Assembly: GCA_000827495.1 (NCBI GenBank)
Contig: KN817643.1
Span: 1-64,000, forward strand
From: Hypholoma sublateritium FD-334 SS-4
Lineage: Eukaryota; Basidiomycota; Agaricomycetes; Agaricales; Strophariaceae
DNA length: 64,000 nt
Reading direction: 5' to 3'
Both the position numbers and the translations under genes were made by a program. Of this stretch, positions 34,021 to 46,935 are shown piece after piece; position 1 is the first letter of the stretch, and each line of letters opens with the position of its first letter. The notes under the pieces were generated by a model, which was not told the DNA's origin, did no database searches, and saw nothing but the letters and a program-made list of their open reading frames with translations.

Positions 34021-37000
34021 ATGGAAAAGCTGGATACCATGGACCATTTATCGAGGAATTTTGACCCCTACCATCGTCAGTAATGTCTCTCGGTCTTCAT
34101 AGGAGAGATTTTGACCAAGTAATCCGATAAACAGGAAATACTGATCCATCTCCAGCATTTCAGCTCCTCCAAGAAGTATGCGAAGCCAATTCTCATATCA
34201 TTGGTCGCAAAACACGAGATTTGAATGATACTCGCGGAGATTTTCACAACGATATTGAAGAGGCGTTTGGCAATTTTGCTGAAGTTCTCCAGACTACGGT
34301 AAAGGGCCTACAGATTCTTAGACAAGCGCATCCTTTCGTGGATGGTATGCATAGGATTCTTCACCCTCAAGACATTGCCACCTCAACCTTTGTCGAATCT
34401 TAGCTGCCGTTTCTGCCTTTATCTTGGTCATCACCATAGACCTCACACGCAAAGAGAATGACCGGAAGGTCACGGTACTCAAATTGGCGATGCACGATTT
34501 GATTCTGGTATTCTTTGAGTGAGTTACTTTTCATCTAATCGCCTTCTAACTGTATCCACCTCGTTATGGTCTACGCTCGCATGCTAATTTCCGGTGGAAC
34601 ATATTAACAGACTGCGTCATATCAATTCTGTTGAATGCAACAAGAAGGACAGGGTATCTATCGCCCAAAGATTGTTGCCACACATAACACAGATAGCAGG
34701 CGACATCAATTGGACATCAAGGAATGCGGTTCGGCTTGTGATGCCTTCTTGAAAAAGTCCTTTTTGTGTAAGCACTCATCGGCCAAACATTATATTTCTC
34801 TGACGAACTGCTTATTATGTAGCAAAGACCATCAGAGCCTTGCAATACGAATCTCGTTTTGCCGATTTCTCTGCCAGATTCAAGGAGCACAAGTGCAGCC
34901 TGGTGTCAGCCTTCACCCTGCATACATCGGTCGGAATCGACTCACTCCATAATAAGTTTGATCAACAACATTCTGAGGTAAAGCGCATTCAAGATAGGTG
35001 CGCTGCCATGGATCTTTTTCATAAGCTTGACACTCCTCGAGAAAAAGATGTCAAAAACTTTATCGAGGATAACGGCGGTGTGAAGGAATGTCTCGGCAAC
35101 GACGAACTCTTAGAAGAATTGATCAGGAAGAGCGGAGAATCACTTTCAAAGATTTCAGGTTGGGACAACAGCAAGCGACCAGATGACCTCCCTAGCATCC
35201 GTAAGAAACTGTTCAAGGAACTTACTGAAGATATAGAAGACCTATTCTCTCGAAATGCATCTCATTTTGAACGCAAATTGGAGATACAACAGAGACAGCT
35301 GTCGGAAGCAATAGAGGCGGGAACAGAAAAAATCACTCACATTCTACTCTCCGGCTCTTATGATCGTATTAATCATACTGTACGTGTTGTTTATCACCCT
35401 CATTTCACCGAAAGGTAGCTCTAAATCTCTATTGGATTTGAAGGACCTCCAAACAATATGGAAGGACATGGTTAGTACCTTCTATCGTCAGTTGTGTCTA
35501 TCATTATACCTAATGCACCATGCAAAGGGCTGGAAAGGTAGTGTCAAAGCACGCCATTTTGTGTTAGCCTTGCAGGACTATTATACCGACAAAATCAATT
35601 CTATGGTCTCCGAAAATCTTGGCGGTGGTCGCCGCCAATCGGGCATGCCGATTTTGGCCCAAAGGAAAGATTTGCTATCTTTCCGACAACAGAACAATAA
35701 GTGGACATTAGCATATATCAATGCAGCATATGTCCAGCCCATCCTCGAGGCATTTGACGACGATGGCACGGGATTTATCAGTATCAAGGAGGTCAATAAT
35801 TTCACTGAATCTTGCCCCAAAGGATGGAGGTTGGTCACTATACTGATAGTGCTCTGCAGATGTGATGATTAACATTGTTTTTCTTGATGAAGCTTGCCTC
35901 ATTGGATTGCCTACTGGGCCGTCGGTCGGTGCGAGAATCTGCACTTTTCATCCGTTATACTTAGATTTCCACAGGGTGGCAAGCAAATGTATCACTTTAC
36001 AAGAACAAAATATACAGCCTGATTCAGACAATGTTCCAGACATTGGAGCATGTTCATTCGTCAAACAAACGCGCGGTTGATGAGTATCTCTGTCAAAGGG
36101 TGTTTTGGCGGATTGAACTTCTTTTACGAGCGACACGGTCCATCAACCCAAACATCATGTCGGACTCTCCAGATCTGATAAGGATGACAGAAAGTTATGC
36201 CGCAAGCGAAGAAGAGAAGCTGACGAGAAATCTAGAGGGTGTGGGCTATTACTTGGATACTGCGACAACGGTGACTTTGGTTACCGGTGAAGGTCGAATT
36301 GAACGTGTACGTGTCGTTTTGACGTCATCAATAAGGAGTCCTTCCATTGACTCTACCTCATCTAGTATATCTTTCCATTGCTTTATCTCTTGTTGCGACG
36401 CCATCTGGAGATATTTATGGTCGGATGTAAACATGTTTTGCATGTTGACGAACTACCGCACTTGAGCGAATCTCTTGTCCATATTCTACAGGTGGTGGAT
36501 TATCGCATTCAAAATCTTGAAGGTTCGCCCACCAGGAAATCCACGGTGTTTATGTTTACTGACGTGACGCTACGATCATAGCGATATTCAAGCAGACTCA
36601 CCTCGACGTTCAATCACGCCTTGGAAATTTCGCGTTTGGAATGGTAATATCTGCAAATACTATCAAGTGTTTTGCTCGAATTCTAAATTCGTTTTAGTTT
36701 CAGCTTTCTTACGGCGACATCAAGCGTACTCCAAGTCAGAATAGCTTCAGCTCCTGGGCCAACGAGAATGAGCTGATTCAAATGGGCAAGGCCCCTCTTA
36801 CACTGGACGAGATTTCCAAGATCTTGTCTTGTGTGGATCTTTCTATACTCAAATATGGGATCCAAGATGGTTTTCAGTCCACAGATTTCTCTGAATTTGA
36901 AACCTCCCGTCTTCGTCACATTTCCCACCCATTGCAAGGTACATGGAGTGGCATCTCTTCGCGAACGCATGGCCAAGAAATAATCACCTACATTGTCCGG

Positions 37001-38448
37001 ATTTCTCTCCGCCTCTCGGTAGATAATGAAAGTCTTCTGGCAAAAGGCGAAGACTTTCTCAATACATTTGACGCAGAGGGAAAGGCAAATCAAACTTTGA
37101 TGGGCTACAAATTTTATCTAGCTCTTCTGGACGATGACGGTGCTAACACTACGGCAACTGGATTCCTTAACCATGACCAGGATATCATCACCATGAGCTG
37201 GAGCAACCGCCGAAAGGAACAGCATTCGGACGACCCTTTCTACAAGCAATTTGCGCTGAGGCGCACGTCCCCGTCGCTCCTCAGATATCGATACACACCA
37301 CAACAATTCGCGGAGGATCGTGTTCGATCACGGTGGGCATTCGCATGCAATGCTGCTCTGCATCTGGCACAGGAGAAGTTATGGTCCCGTTGCTTCCTCG
37401 AAGCTAGATTTGCTGAGCGCAGACGATTTGTCGAGCTAACAACGCGCTCACTTAGTGTGGGCCTTGGCCTCACCCCCCAAAATCCTCTGAATATTGCGGA
37501 GGCGAGCGAATTGGAATACTTGAGGCAGCAGCTAGATCCCTCAGAAGCTCGCTTTTACCAAGCCATATCAGAGTTCCAGATACAGAAGCTGCCTTGGCAG
37601 TAAGCCTTGTCAGTCTTACACATGTATTGAGCCACTCACATACTTTTTTTGCAGCGCATGGGGCTGCGACTGGTGTGACCATAGGATAACATACAGCGGG
37701 ATGCTGTGCCTTCAATGCTTGTCAGACGACCTTTCCGACAATATCCACCTGTGTGCCGCCTGTATAGATAAATCTCCGACGGCGAGGGGCTTCACTCATA
37801 ACACCTCCCATAATATGATCAAAGTGGAGGAGACGCTCCACGACTTTTACTTCGCACATGTTGTGGAGGCGGCTCGTAATACCGTCGACCGCGTCAAAGG
37901 TCTCCTGGAAACCAATGAAGTTAGTGGCCTCGGATTACACGGAAGCCTATTGTCACTAAAAAGGAAGCCCGTGAGGACACTCTCCAAAGGGGGGGAGACG
38001 AGGACAACTTGTTCCTGTTCTTGTTGCAACAAACGAGTGTCGGCGCCCTGTTGGGCCTGCGTTATTTGCGGTGAGCATCAATTAAAGAAGACAAAATGGC
38101 TAATCATCTCATATAACTCAAGATACGTTGATTTGCTTGGACTGCGAATCGAAAATGATTCTATCCCCAGCAAAGGATCCATCGCAAGGTCATAAACGAG
38201 CTCATCCTTTGGTTCTTTTGCGTAACAGCCTTGGAACCAGTCAGCTGATTACCACCGAGGAACACCTTACCGCGTTGCAGACTCGGTTGAATGGAATAGA
38301 GGGTAAGATGACCTCAGGAGAGGCGAAGGTGGAGGAAAGATTGGTCGCCATTGAAGACCGCCTTAGCCAACTAGAAATTGCTTCGGAACAAAGATTCGAT
38401 ACCTTAGAGGCTATCATGCGCCAGCTTGTCGCTCTGACATGTCGATGA
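34021..38448 (+). pseudogene. Goodbye/EF-hand/ZZ protein, left copy, frameshifted
   Basis: Fourteen exons: 34021-34075, 34135-34344, 34404-34518, 34611-34767, 34823-35379, 35444-35470, 35528-35829, 35893-35924, 35975-36306, 36366-36522, 36582-36643, 36698-37599, 37655-38070, 38123-38448. Phases close everywhere except exon 4, where 11 extra bases at 34710-34720 shift the frame; without them the product is about 1,212 residues. It has the same architecture as the right-arm copy: Goodbye-like N-terminus (SAFILVITIDLTRKENDRKV), EF-hand loop DDDGTGFISIKE near residue 446, SLPHWIAYWAVGW, ZZ-like fingers (CDWCDHR...CLQC...CAAC; CNKR...CWACVICG...CLDC) and a terminal coiled coil. All later exons remain open, so inactivation is recent, or a 5' truncated product is still made. 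Confidence 0.8.
34702..34720 (+). repeat. 8-bp duplication with 3-bp spacer inside exon 4
   Basis: GACATCAA-ttg-GACATCAA occupies this site; the right-arm gene has a single GACATCAA followed by the same downstream sequence. An 8-bp duplication with a few bases between is what hAT excision commonly leaves. Confidence 0.75.
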
Positions 38449-39950
38449 TTTGATTTGAATGACCCCTGGATCACAGGCTTCACATCGTGCGCGGCGCGCC
38501 CAACCTGCACTGCACATACTTCCTAATAGCACCCTACTATCAGTATTACAAAGGCCGATTCTTGTTCAATTCATTGTGTTTTGACCTATTGTATATAAAT
38601 GTACACTGTACACCCGGTATAATATTTTGTATCTTCTGTAACAAGCTGGAGTGTCGTCGAAGCATCGCGGAATCCTTTAGAAACGTTAACACGTATATAC
38701 GTACTGTGTCTTGCTCAAATCTTGTCACTGTGCGTCTGAACTTTGAATCCGTGAGTATTGGAAGTGACACCTGACCGATTAGATGGCATTCCGGTGGCGA
38801 GTAAGAAACATAATTCAATGCCACAGAACAAAATTAGCATGAAAACCGGACCTATAATCTGACAACGACACAGGCAGGTGACGCTGCTGCCCACCGAGGA
38901 ATGGCATAGTATGTATAGAAAGAATGGTCCACCAAAGAAATCTTTCGCAAAATCGTGAGAACCCGTCAGGAGCAGTGTACTTACACGACCGCTTCTGCAT
39001 AGGCTGAGCGACATCTAGCTCAAGTCGGATCTAATCATCTGGGGAAAATCTGGGGTACGCTTGCTGTAATTTCCGACCCGTCGGTTTACTGAACCCTGAT
39101 TTCATGTGTCAGACTTATTTTGAGCGCTAATCCACGAGGCCGGACGACCATGCATCGCGGTAGCCAGATTCTGGACAACGAGTCTATAGCGGTGAAGCAA
39201 GCAAAAAGTATATCGGCCACAATCTAAGGTTTCAGAGGAACGTGGCATCGCAGCAGCATGGCGGCGTACCGATGTACACCGGTGCCGTAGACGCTAATTG
39301 AATCCCAGGAACATAAGTCAAGCAGCTCGTGGATTGCTTATTGATGGTCTTGTCCTGGGGTAAAAAAGACTCACGCTAGTACCAGCTAATATTGCTACCC
39401 GGAGCTTGACGCGGACGAACCGGACGATCTGATAATCCTGACCGCTGAAAGCTCTCAGATTCCTGAGTAGAACGCCGCGAGAAGGGTGCCGCCAACACAC
39501 GGTCCGAAGACAGAATCTCTGCTTCCACGAAGATTGGTGCACCAGGTCATGCGCCGTGTACCTGATCAATTGAACTTAAAGCCAGAGAAGATTCCGCCTA
39601 ACGAACGTAGATGCTACTACTTTGCTGCCTGTGATTCACGGTAGATAAATCGTTTTCTCTGTGAGTAAATTGTCGCCTTACAATGCTTGCCAGTGTATTC
39701 CCGGGCGAGAGCATGGAAAATATATGGCGGCAGATGGAAATAACTTAGGTAGATGGGTCATGCAAATCCATGACAGGCAAGACAGGTTTGGGAGATTCCA
39801 ATCAGTTCTCGTCCACGCTTCCCCGCGCTCAGCTGCGAGATTTTGTCGATCTGCATACGCACATGCTAGAGGAACAAAGGACAACAAATGTGAGCAAGGT
39901 CTTTCTGGTGGGTTGAGGTAATGATCTATGGCCATATCAAGCACCGAGAA
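38449..39950. pseudogene. Decayed sequence shared with right arm 54850-56210
   Basis: This segment can be followed in the other arm in reverse. A hydrophobic frame reads on the minus strand near 38750-39010 (GPVFMLILFCGIELCFLLA). The other arm near 55150-55350 has a coherent plus-strand frame (FLKAEILSSDRVLVPPFSWR) that is broken here. Stops and indels differ between arms. No intact gene or known family is seen in either copy. Confidence 0.4.
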
Positions 39951-40099
39951 AGAAGGGGTCCAGCGACACGAGTATCAGGCGTCCGTATACAGAGAATTCA
40001 GGATGGAAGGCCGGTGATTTCTGCAAGTTCGCCATTACGTCGGGAGCCGAAGATGCTGTTCCAAGTACAACGGAGCTGCACCTTCCGAAGAAGCGGGGC

Positions 40100-40760
40100 A
40101 AATTCATCAGAAATCAAATGTGGACAAATCCAAAAGCACGATAGCGCATCAATGCTACCTCGTGCAGCAGGCTCTCCCAGCAGATATAAGGGGCGCAGAT
40201 GTTTTCGAGTAACTGCAGCGGGGGTGACCTGACCTGACTACCTCGAAACGCAAAAATAGCGCAGGCGTAGCACGAGGATTGTGCACCCAGATGACGGCGA
40301 TCAGGGCCATTTAGGTCGCACAACGGACAGCAACAAACCATCAACGGATGTGCGCTTGAATGACTGGTCATCCATTGATGCGATCGAAATGGGACTACAT
40401 CTTCACTGGGAGAGGTAGTGCCCCCGTAGTGGTCGAGAAAAAGAAAGGACAGCATGGAGTTGGTCGGCAAAGTGGTTTGTCAGGTGTCGCCGTCGAATGT
40501 GACGAATTACCTCGAGTACGTCCGAAGCCTGTGCGGTTGAGCAGATTGGCACATTAGCGTCTCTTATGGTCGACCTCGACACAGAACAGGTACACGTACG
40601 AGACCATAATCCAGCTGATTTTTGCATCTGAGGGCTGTTCAACTTCGTACTGCAAGGCATGCAATTGTTGAAGGTCGAATATATATAGAGGGGGGACAAC
40701 AGATTCACTTACCTAAAACGCATGCATGCCAGTCAAATATGGGCCACCAAAGAAATCCAT
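40100..40760 (-). pseudogene. Left-arm copy of small CxxC gene
   Basis: Minus-strand homologue of the gene at 53737-54443. The exon with CCCPLCDLNGPDRRHLGAQ and SSCYACAIFAFRG and the terminal exon (G-AAPLYLEQHLRLPT, stop) are preserved with the same splice sites. In the first part this copy has a GTAAGT donor after the 'tgcatgcgttttag' phrase and a CAG acceptor before YEVEQPSDAKISW; the other arm reads through here with these sites mutated. Whether this copy is still complete at its 5' end is unclear. Confidence 0.4.
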
Positions 40761-41235
40761 CACAGAGTCTGAAAGAAGAGCCAAAACTTATTCCAGACAC
40801 TACAGGCTCGTTTCAGATCAGAGATCCGTAGCAAGGTGCCTACGAGGTGTTTTTCATCCCGAAAAGACCAAGCTATAGGATTTTTCCTGTGCACTCGGTT
40901 GAGGGGATCTTCCTAGAATTCCTAGTGGACCGCAAGCAGGTCAAGGTGGCTAGGACGCTTCTTCTACACCAGAACAGCACAGCGCACATAGATTCGAAAT
41001 GCAGCACGCCCGCACACAACCCGTACATATGCCGCAGATCTGCAGCTGACAGTCACTGAGAGGACGCATGTTGCCCGGAAAACGCAGAGGCAAGCACCTG
41101 AGGCCGGTGGCGGAGGAAGGGAGCCTGTAAGCTAGACTGGTGGCAGGTGGTGGCAGGATAACAAGTTCGAGATCCGGATTCCGCAGACGACGCGCGCCGG
41201 GTTCGTGGGGAGGTGTTTTGGATCACGTGGTGATA

Positions 41236-44200
41236 CGCGACCCACGCGTTGTGCGCGCCGCGGGCGCACCCAGCCGCTGCCCTCACGGCGCGGTCAAAAT
41301 TCAGGTAGGCGCTGGATCAACGTACGCGCTGGTGCGAGTGTACTTCACAAACCAGTGCATATCAGCCCTTGAAATCCAAAGATGATCTGCAGCCGATTTT
41401 CTTTCAATGCGACTTGAATGCGGCGTGTTTTGTACGTACGTACATACGTGCATCCATAAATTGCCCCAAAGTTTTCTGAGGAGCCGCGATACGCAGCCGC
41501 TTCGCGGGCAATTTATGCTCCTTCCGGCGGACGCATTTCGTGCCCTTGCCTCCCAATATTCAACATGATGATGCGCATCAGGCGTTAATTTTTTGGGGAA
41601 GGGCACGTTGTCTATATTATGTGCATGCCGGTCCGTATTATTGTGTAGGTAGTGGCACGGCGTAGAGGCTTATCGCGAGGCCCGGGGATATTATGTGGGT
41701 GGGTCCTAGGCAGCGAGGGATTTCAGAACCATATGTTGACTACTAGTAGGGGACGGAACTGAACGAACCTCAGACAGTCGAATCGCATATTTTTCGCAGC
41801 TCAATTATGATATTATTTCGAGCTGTAAATACCTACAGCGTCCACAGCTGCCCAAAATTACCCGCCGAGCTATTTGCAGCTCAGGGCCGTCCGCCAGACG
41901 TGCAGGGCGCGGGGGTGGCACCGACGAGCGCTGAGCAGGCACGAGCACACCTGCGAACACCGAAGGGTCCTCCACAAACAAATAAAATAGTAGATTACGA
42001 AACACGAATCCTAGGCGCTGCGATGCATACGGCCGAATCCTGGAGAATCGTGTACGAAGGCCACGCAACGTATCAAATAATGACGGCGCGCCTGCAACTG
42101 CAGTTGCCTGCAGCCCACGACGCCACAGCTTCGACGCTTCGCTTTGCAGTGGGGCGTCTTCGATGGGCGCCCACGCACGGATCCCGTCCCCATAAATCGA
42201 TATTTTAGGCCAAGGCTCCTCAGCGCCCCTCATTCCCCGCGCACGGCGAAACGCACGCAACGCACCGCAAAAACCCCGCGCCTGCCGCCATTGGGCGTCG
42301 TCGTGGAGCCGCGCCATATATACGTCACGACGCCGTCTGGGATCATCGCGACTCGGTCATACATGACATGGCCCAGAGGCCGCCCCGGTTTCCTCGCCAG
42401 TGCTTTTGGGAGCCCGCGCGACGGCGCGCGGTGGTCCTGTGCGTGCTGCGCAAGTGACCCCCGGAGTCAGCAGACTCGTCGCGCGTGGTTATTAATACTA
42501 TACTAGCACGCCCGCACGTTTTTATTTTAGCGCGCGAAGAAGCTTAAATGAACGCCAGGCCAAAGGCGGCGATATTGAGTCGTGACGACGCAGCCCGCGC
42601 TCGGGCGCCGAGCCGCTGGCGCGCGGGATTCGCTGGGGGCACAGGATTCTGTGCGCAGGTGCGTTTACGCGATGCGTTTGCTGCTGTGTGGATAGCTCAC
42701 ACGCGCGGGGGAACCAGCGGACTCGGACTCGGAGGCAGGCGTGGCGTGTTATTGAGCCTCGGCGGCGCGTGGGGGCAGTAATATTTAAATAAAAAGAGTG
42801 CCCCGACTCGGGGTCCATGCGCGCCCCCGACGCGCACTCGACCTGCGTTCGCGGGCCTCGTCCGCGCGCGCCGCTACCCCGCGCTGCTGTGGGCTGGACG
42901 CAGGCACGGTGGAGTGCGGCAGACAGCGTGGCGTGGCGGTGGCGCTGCCCCCGAAAACTCCACGCCGTCTTTCTGAATGAAGGTGCATGATCCCGGCGCC
43001 GTTTCTGGCACGTTTGAGCATACGAGTCGGACGGTGGGCGTGGGGTGAGCCAGTGGGCAATGGCGGTGCACATCGCATTTATTGCATTCGACTATCGCAG
43101 AGCAGCGCAGCCGTTAGGCGCGTGCTCTCCCATTCCCCTTCCACAGATCTAGCCCCCCAGGCTCGAGCAGGCTCGACCCGCGGACCCGGGGTGGCAGTGG
43201 CACTGTGCGTTTGTTCCCTCAAGTTCGCGCGTGGGCATGCCCTCGGCGCCGGATCGGGGAGCAGCCGCTGCTCCGCCACTATTGTCATTCTCGTCGCGCA
43301 GGATCAGGGGTGATTGGGTTTGCTCGGCGACGGGGCGGGGCGGGGCGGGTGGGGCCGTCGAATCGCTGTGGAGGCGGCGGCGCATGACGTTGCGTGTATA
43401 TTTCACGCAGCTTGCTTTTTATTTTTATTATTATTTTACTGCTTTTTTTATTATCAGGAGATTACGCACGCACCGCGCCGCGCCCGGAGGAATCGTACTT
43501 ATGCGGCGCATTGAAAGGAGCGCCGTGCTTTGTCAATCGCAACCTTGGATTTTGGCGCTTACACAAAGCAAAAAAACGCGCTTGGTCGCTTAGCGATCCT
43601 TTCTCTTCCCCCCTTGGTCAGCCTCGTCTTCGTCATCCCCCTCTTTCCAAAAAAAAAAAAAGCCACTGATGGCCGGCGGAATACTCGCTAACCGCACCCG
43701 AGCGGCCGGCACGAGCATCAGTCCCGCGCGGGGGGGCGCGAACTGCCTAATAAGGCATATTCCGCATGGTCGTACACATAACCACCTGGGGGATTCGCCG
43801 CATATGGACTTTCACCGCGGTTTTCGAGGCCATAAAAAACGCACCATCGATGGTACGCGGGGCCGTGGGTGTTTCCTTTTCCGGAAATCGGTAGGAATGA
43901 TGGGGTGCTTGTTGCGGGTAAAACATGCTAGTCGCCATGGGCGGGCTTGTGGCGCGTTGCATGGTAGTGCGTGAGACATATTTTTTGGGGAGGCTTGCTT
44001 TTCTTCGTACCATCATCATTATCGTCGTCAGTATCGTCCCGCGCACTCTTTCTCTTTCGTGATCCACCGCTTGCCTCCCCGGAGCAGCAGACCCTCAACC
44101 GCCTCCTGGACCCCCCTCGCGTGCAATAGAGTTCACGGCGCCAGGCGCAACGTGCCCCCCCGTGCGCAAGTTCACCCATACAATACCCGCGCCGAGTGCA

Positions 44201-44647
44201 GCCCAGAGATTGGGACGAGGGACCCGATTCGCGCCGCCATCCGACATCCCGGCCTCGTGGGTGCAACGTGCAGATCCCGTGTGGAGGGCGAGCTGAGCTA
44301 CGCGGCGAGGTCCGCGCCGACATTTCTGTGGGGTTGGAGTTGGAGAGTAAAGCAAGGCAGACGGAGCTTGAGCTTGACGCGCGCCGCAGGCAGGCACTGG
44401 GCAGGCAGGCAGGCAGGCAGGCAACAGCCAGGAAGGAACGAAGAGCGCAGGAAGGAAGACCGCAGGAAGAAGGATTTGTCGGTACGCTCGGTACGTGTGC
44501 GTGCGCGTGCGGAGTGCTCGCGGGGTCGGACGCTGACGTGATCATGCGATCCGCAGAAATCCCAGGATCGCACTAGGCGTCAGGCGACCCAGATCGGATC
44601 GCGGGGTTCAGATTCCCCAGCTAATTAACAGTTATTAGGCCGCGAAA
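41236..44647. other. GC-rich spacer, no supported gene
   Basis: Long open frames on both strands (for example 41805-42317 and 42522-43073, both minus) are expected from the high GC content and have neither splice sites nor recognisable composition. A short poly-A tract lies at about 43649-43660 and a GCAG tetranucleotide repeat at about 44397-44423. The right part is probably the promoter and leader of the gene at 44648. Confidence 0.5.
44397..44423. repeat. GCAG tetranucleotide microsatellite
   Basis: About six units of ggca/gcag upstream of the disordered-protein gene. Confidence 0.8.
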
Positions 44648-46935
44648 ATGTCGTCGCCCCACACAACACAAGGTCGGTCTGCCCCGCTTTCCGTCGTGCT
44701 TTCGCTGACCTTGGTGCAGCCCCCTCCGCCACGTCGTCCGCGTCGTCCGTGTCGGACACGCCCCCCTCGTCCGCCTCGTCATCATCATCAGCAGCACTCC
44801 CGCAGCGCCTCGCGCCCCGCACGCCCCTCCGCAGCGCCTCCTCGCCAAAACCGCGCCCCAGCCCCCTCCTCCGCCTACTTCTCCCATTCACACGGCACTC
44901 GTCGTCCAGCCCCAGCACACCCACCACCGCCAAGCTCCCCCCTTTGTCTACGCACGCCATGTCCCAGCCGCCCTCGCCGACGGCGTCGAGCGCCGCCGCC
45001 CCGCCGGCGAGCCGCTCCGAACGCCTGCTGCGCGACGCCCTCCTGCGCGACGAGCGCGAGCGCCACCCGCCGAGTGTGTCGCAGGCCAGCGCGAGCACGG
45101 GCTCGTCGTCTGAGAAGAGCCACCGCCGGCGCCACTCCCACGTGCCGACGTCCGCCGCGCATACACACACGCTGTCGTCCTCCCCTGAGAGAGAAAGGGA
45201 GAGGGAGGACTACACGCGCGGCTCGTTCCTCTTCCGCACGGCGCTGAGCAACCCGCGCGCGCCGTCCCCCGTGGGCAGCGCCGCGCCTGCCTCTGCCCAT
45301 GTGGTGTACGGCGGCGACGCGGAGGCGGAGCGCAGCGCGCCGACGACGCCCGTGCGCCGGCATACCCAGCACGGGCATTCGCAGTCCGTGGCGGTGTCGT
45401 ATCAGCATTACCAGCAACAACAACAACAACAACAATACCAGCAATACCAACAACCGCCCGCCGCGGCGGGCTCCTCGACGTCGGCGCGCAGCACCTCGCA
45501 CTCGCCGTCGCCCTTCCGCCGGCGGCGCCCGACCGCCTTGCCCCTTGACAGCACCCCCCCACCCAGTTCAACACACGCACCTCTTCCACCCCCCACAGCC
45601 AGCCCGCGCCGCACCCCCAGCCGCCCGCGCGCATCCACGGCGGCGGCAGGCGAGCCCCTCGTGATGACGCCGCACGAGCAGGTCCTGCGCGCGAGGCTGA
45701 CGAGGGTGCTGTCTGTTGGGAGGGGGGTGGAGCGCAGCGAGATGGAGGTGGAGCGGAGGAGGAGGAGAGAGCAAAGGAGCATGAGCAGGGAGAATGCGGT
45801 GCGGGACGAGGAGGGGGGGCGGGCGTGGGGCGGGGATAGGGATAGGGGCGAGACTGCGCGCCCGGTGATGGACAGCGCGGCGAGCAGTGGCAGCTACGGC
45901 TCGCACGCGGCCCAAACGTACCCTTCCCCCCGGGTGGCCGCCGCCGCCGCTCTCGCCCGGGCGCCCTCAGGCCGAGCGCCATCACACGCGCGCACGCGCT
46001 CGAAGACGGACCCTGCGTCCTTGCCCCTCCCTTCCTCGCCGCTAATCACCCCCGCGCGCATCGCGCCCTCGCCCCGACGCAGCTCGACGGCGCCGTCGCG
46101 CATCCCCACGCGCAAGGGGAGCGTGCCGCCGAATATCAGGGCGCGGACGGGGACGACGCCGCCGTTGGTGGGCAGTACGCCTGCTGGAGTCGGAGGGGTG
46201 GAGGGCGAGGGCGATGAGGAAGATGAAGAGGAGGAGGGCGAGGGCGATGTGAGGTTGTTGACGCCCCCGCCCACGCCGCCGCACGCCGCGCGCGCCTTTG
46301 CCCTCGCCGGTGGTGGTGGTGCAGAGGCGTATTGTCCCAGTCCTTACAAATCAGCGTATGAGCCGATCGGGGTGCCGCCGAGGACGAGGATGAGGACGAG
46401 GGCGCTGGGGCTGGAGTTCAGGGCGCCGGTGGGCTCGTCGGACCACGGGCACGAGCACGAGCACGAGCAGGAAGGAGAAAGGGACTCGTCGTCGACGTGC
46501 TCCTCGGAGTCGCATGCGTCCTCCGCGTCGTCGTCCTTCGGCCTTGGCCTCGGGCGGCGCGCGCGCCCCTCGCCCCGCCTGGCACCGACCAACCTCGCCA
46601 TCGAAGACGCGCTGCACACCTCGCTCCCGCACTACCCCGCCGCCCACCCTGACCACCCGACAAGCTACCCCTCCCACCTACACCCGAATCACCGCCCGCA
46701 GTTCAACGCGCGCAAAGCCTCCGCGCGGTGCCGCGCGATCGAGGGGTACGTCTCGTTCGCGAGCGTCGAGGGGCTCGGCGAGCCGCCTGCCGCTGCTGAC
46801 CCCGCCGCGGACGACGCTGAGGGCGGGCTGGATGGGAGAGGGGGAAGGGGGCGGAGTGGGGGGATGTTGGGGCTGGGCGCGGGGTGGGGCGGGTGGAGGC
46901 GCTTGTTGGGCGGGGGGGAGGGGGTGGTGCTGTGA
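44648..46935 (+). CDS. Large disordered Ser/Pro/Arg-rich protein
   Basis: Exon 1 (44648-44672, MSSPHTTQ) joins exon 2 (44720-46935) in phase 1 across a 47-nt GTCGGT to GCAG intron with a ctgac branch site; 746 residues. Nearly the whole chain is low-complexity: Ser/Pro tracts, a Gln-rich tract (HYQQQQQQQQYQQYQQPP) near residue 240, RRR blocks, an acidic run (EGEGDEEDEEEEGEGD) near 505 and a His/Glu run (HGHEHEHEQEGE). Two ordered-looking blocks stand out: VMTPHEQVLRARLTRVLSVG at about 320-340, and near the C-terminus FNARKASARCRAIEGYVSF followed by ASVEGLGEPP, which I believe is a conserved agaric block. The protein may be regulatory or scaffolding with many phosphorylation sites; this is inference. 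Codon use is extremely GC-rich. Confidence 0.75.

Larger units (their letters stand above)
30440..41235 (+). repeat. Left arm of large inverted duplication
   Basis: This arm is homologous, in reverse orientation, to 53260-63590. Checkpoints (left versus reverse-complemented right): the 'ccttcgtaccaccatg' phrase 30538/63485; 'ttggaacgcatctactattcac' region 31230/62735; 'gatcaggttacatcc' 32335/61680; EF-hand gene 34021-38448/60677-56215; 'gaacccgtcaggagcag' 38960/55775; small gene 40110-40740/54440-53737; 'ggatcacgtgg' 41220/53271. Divergence is obvious throughout, including indels, a MITE only in this arm and extra sequence only in the other. The duplication is therefore old. Confidence 0.88.

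Noticed and set aside
34840..35418. Stand-alone 190-residue protein in the left arm
   Set aside because: It is exon 5 of the 14-exon gene; its end runs into an intron and the acceptor at 34822 joins it upstream.
41805..42317. 170-codon minus-strand frame
   Set aside because: No splice context, no recognisable motif and high local GC; not enough to call a gene.
42522..43073. 183-codon minus-strand frame
   Set aside because: Same reasons: GC-driven openness with low-complexity Arg/Pro composition.
44948..45985. 345-codon open frame on the minus strand
   Set aside because: It mirrors the GC-rich disordered-protein gene on the other strand, is all Arg/Pro/Ala and lacks its own splice sites. 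Extreme GC content creates such antisense frames.
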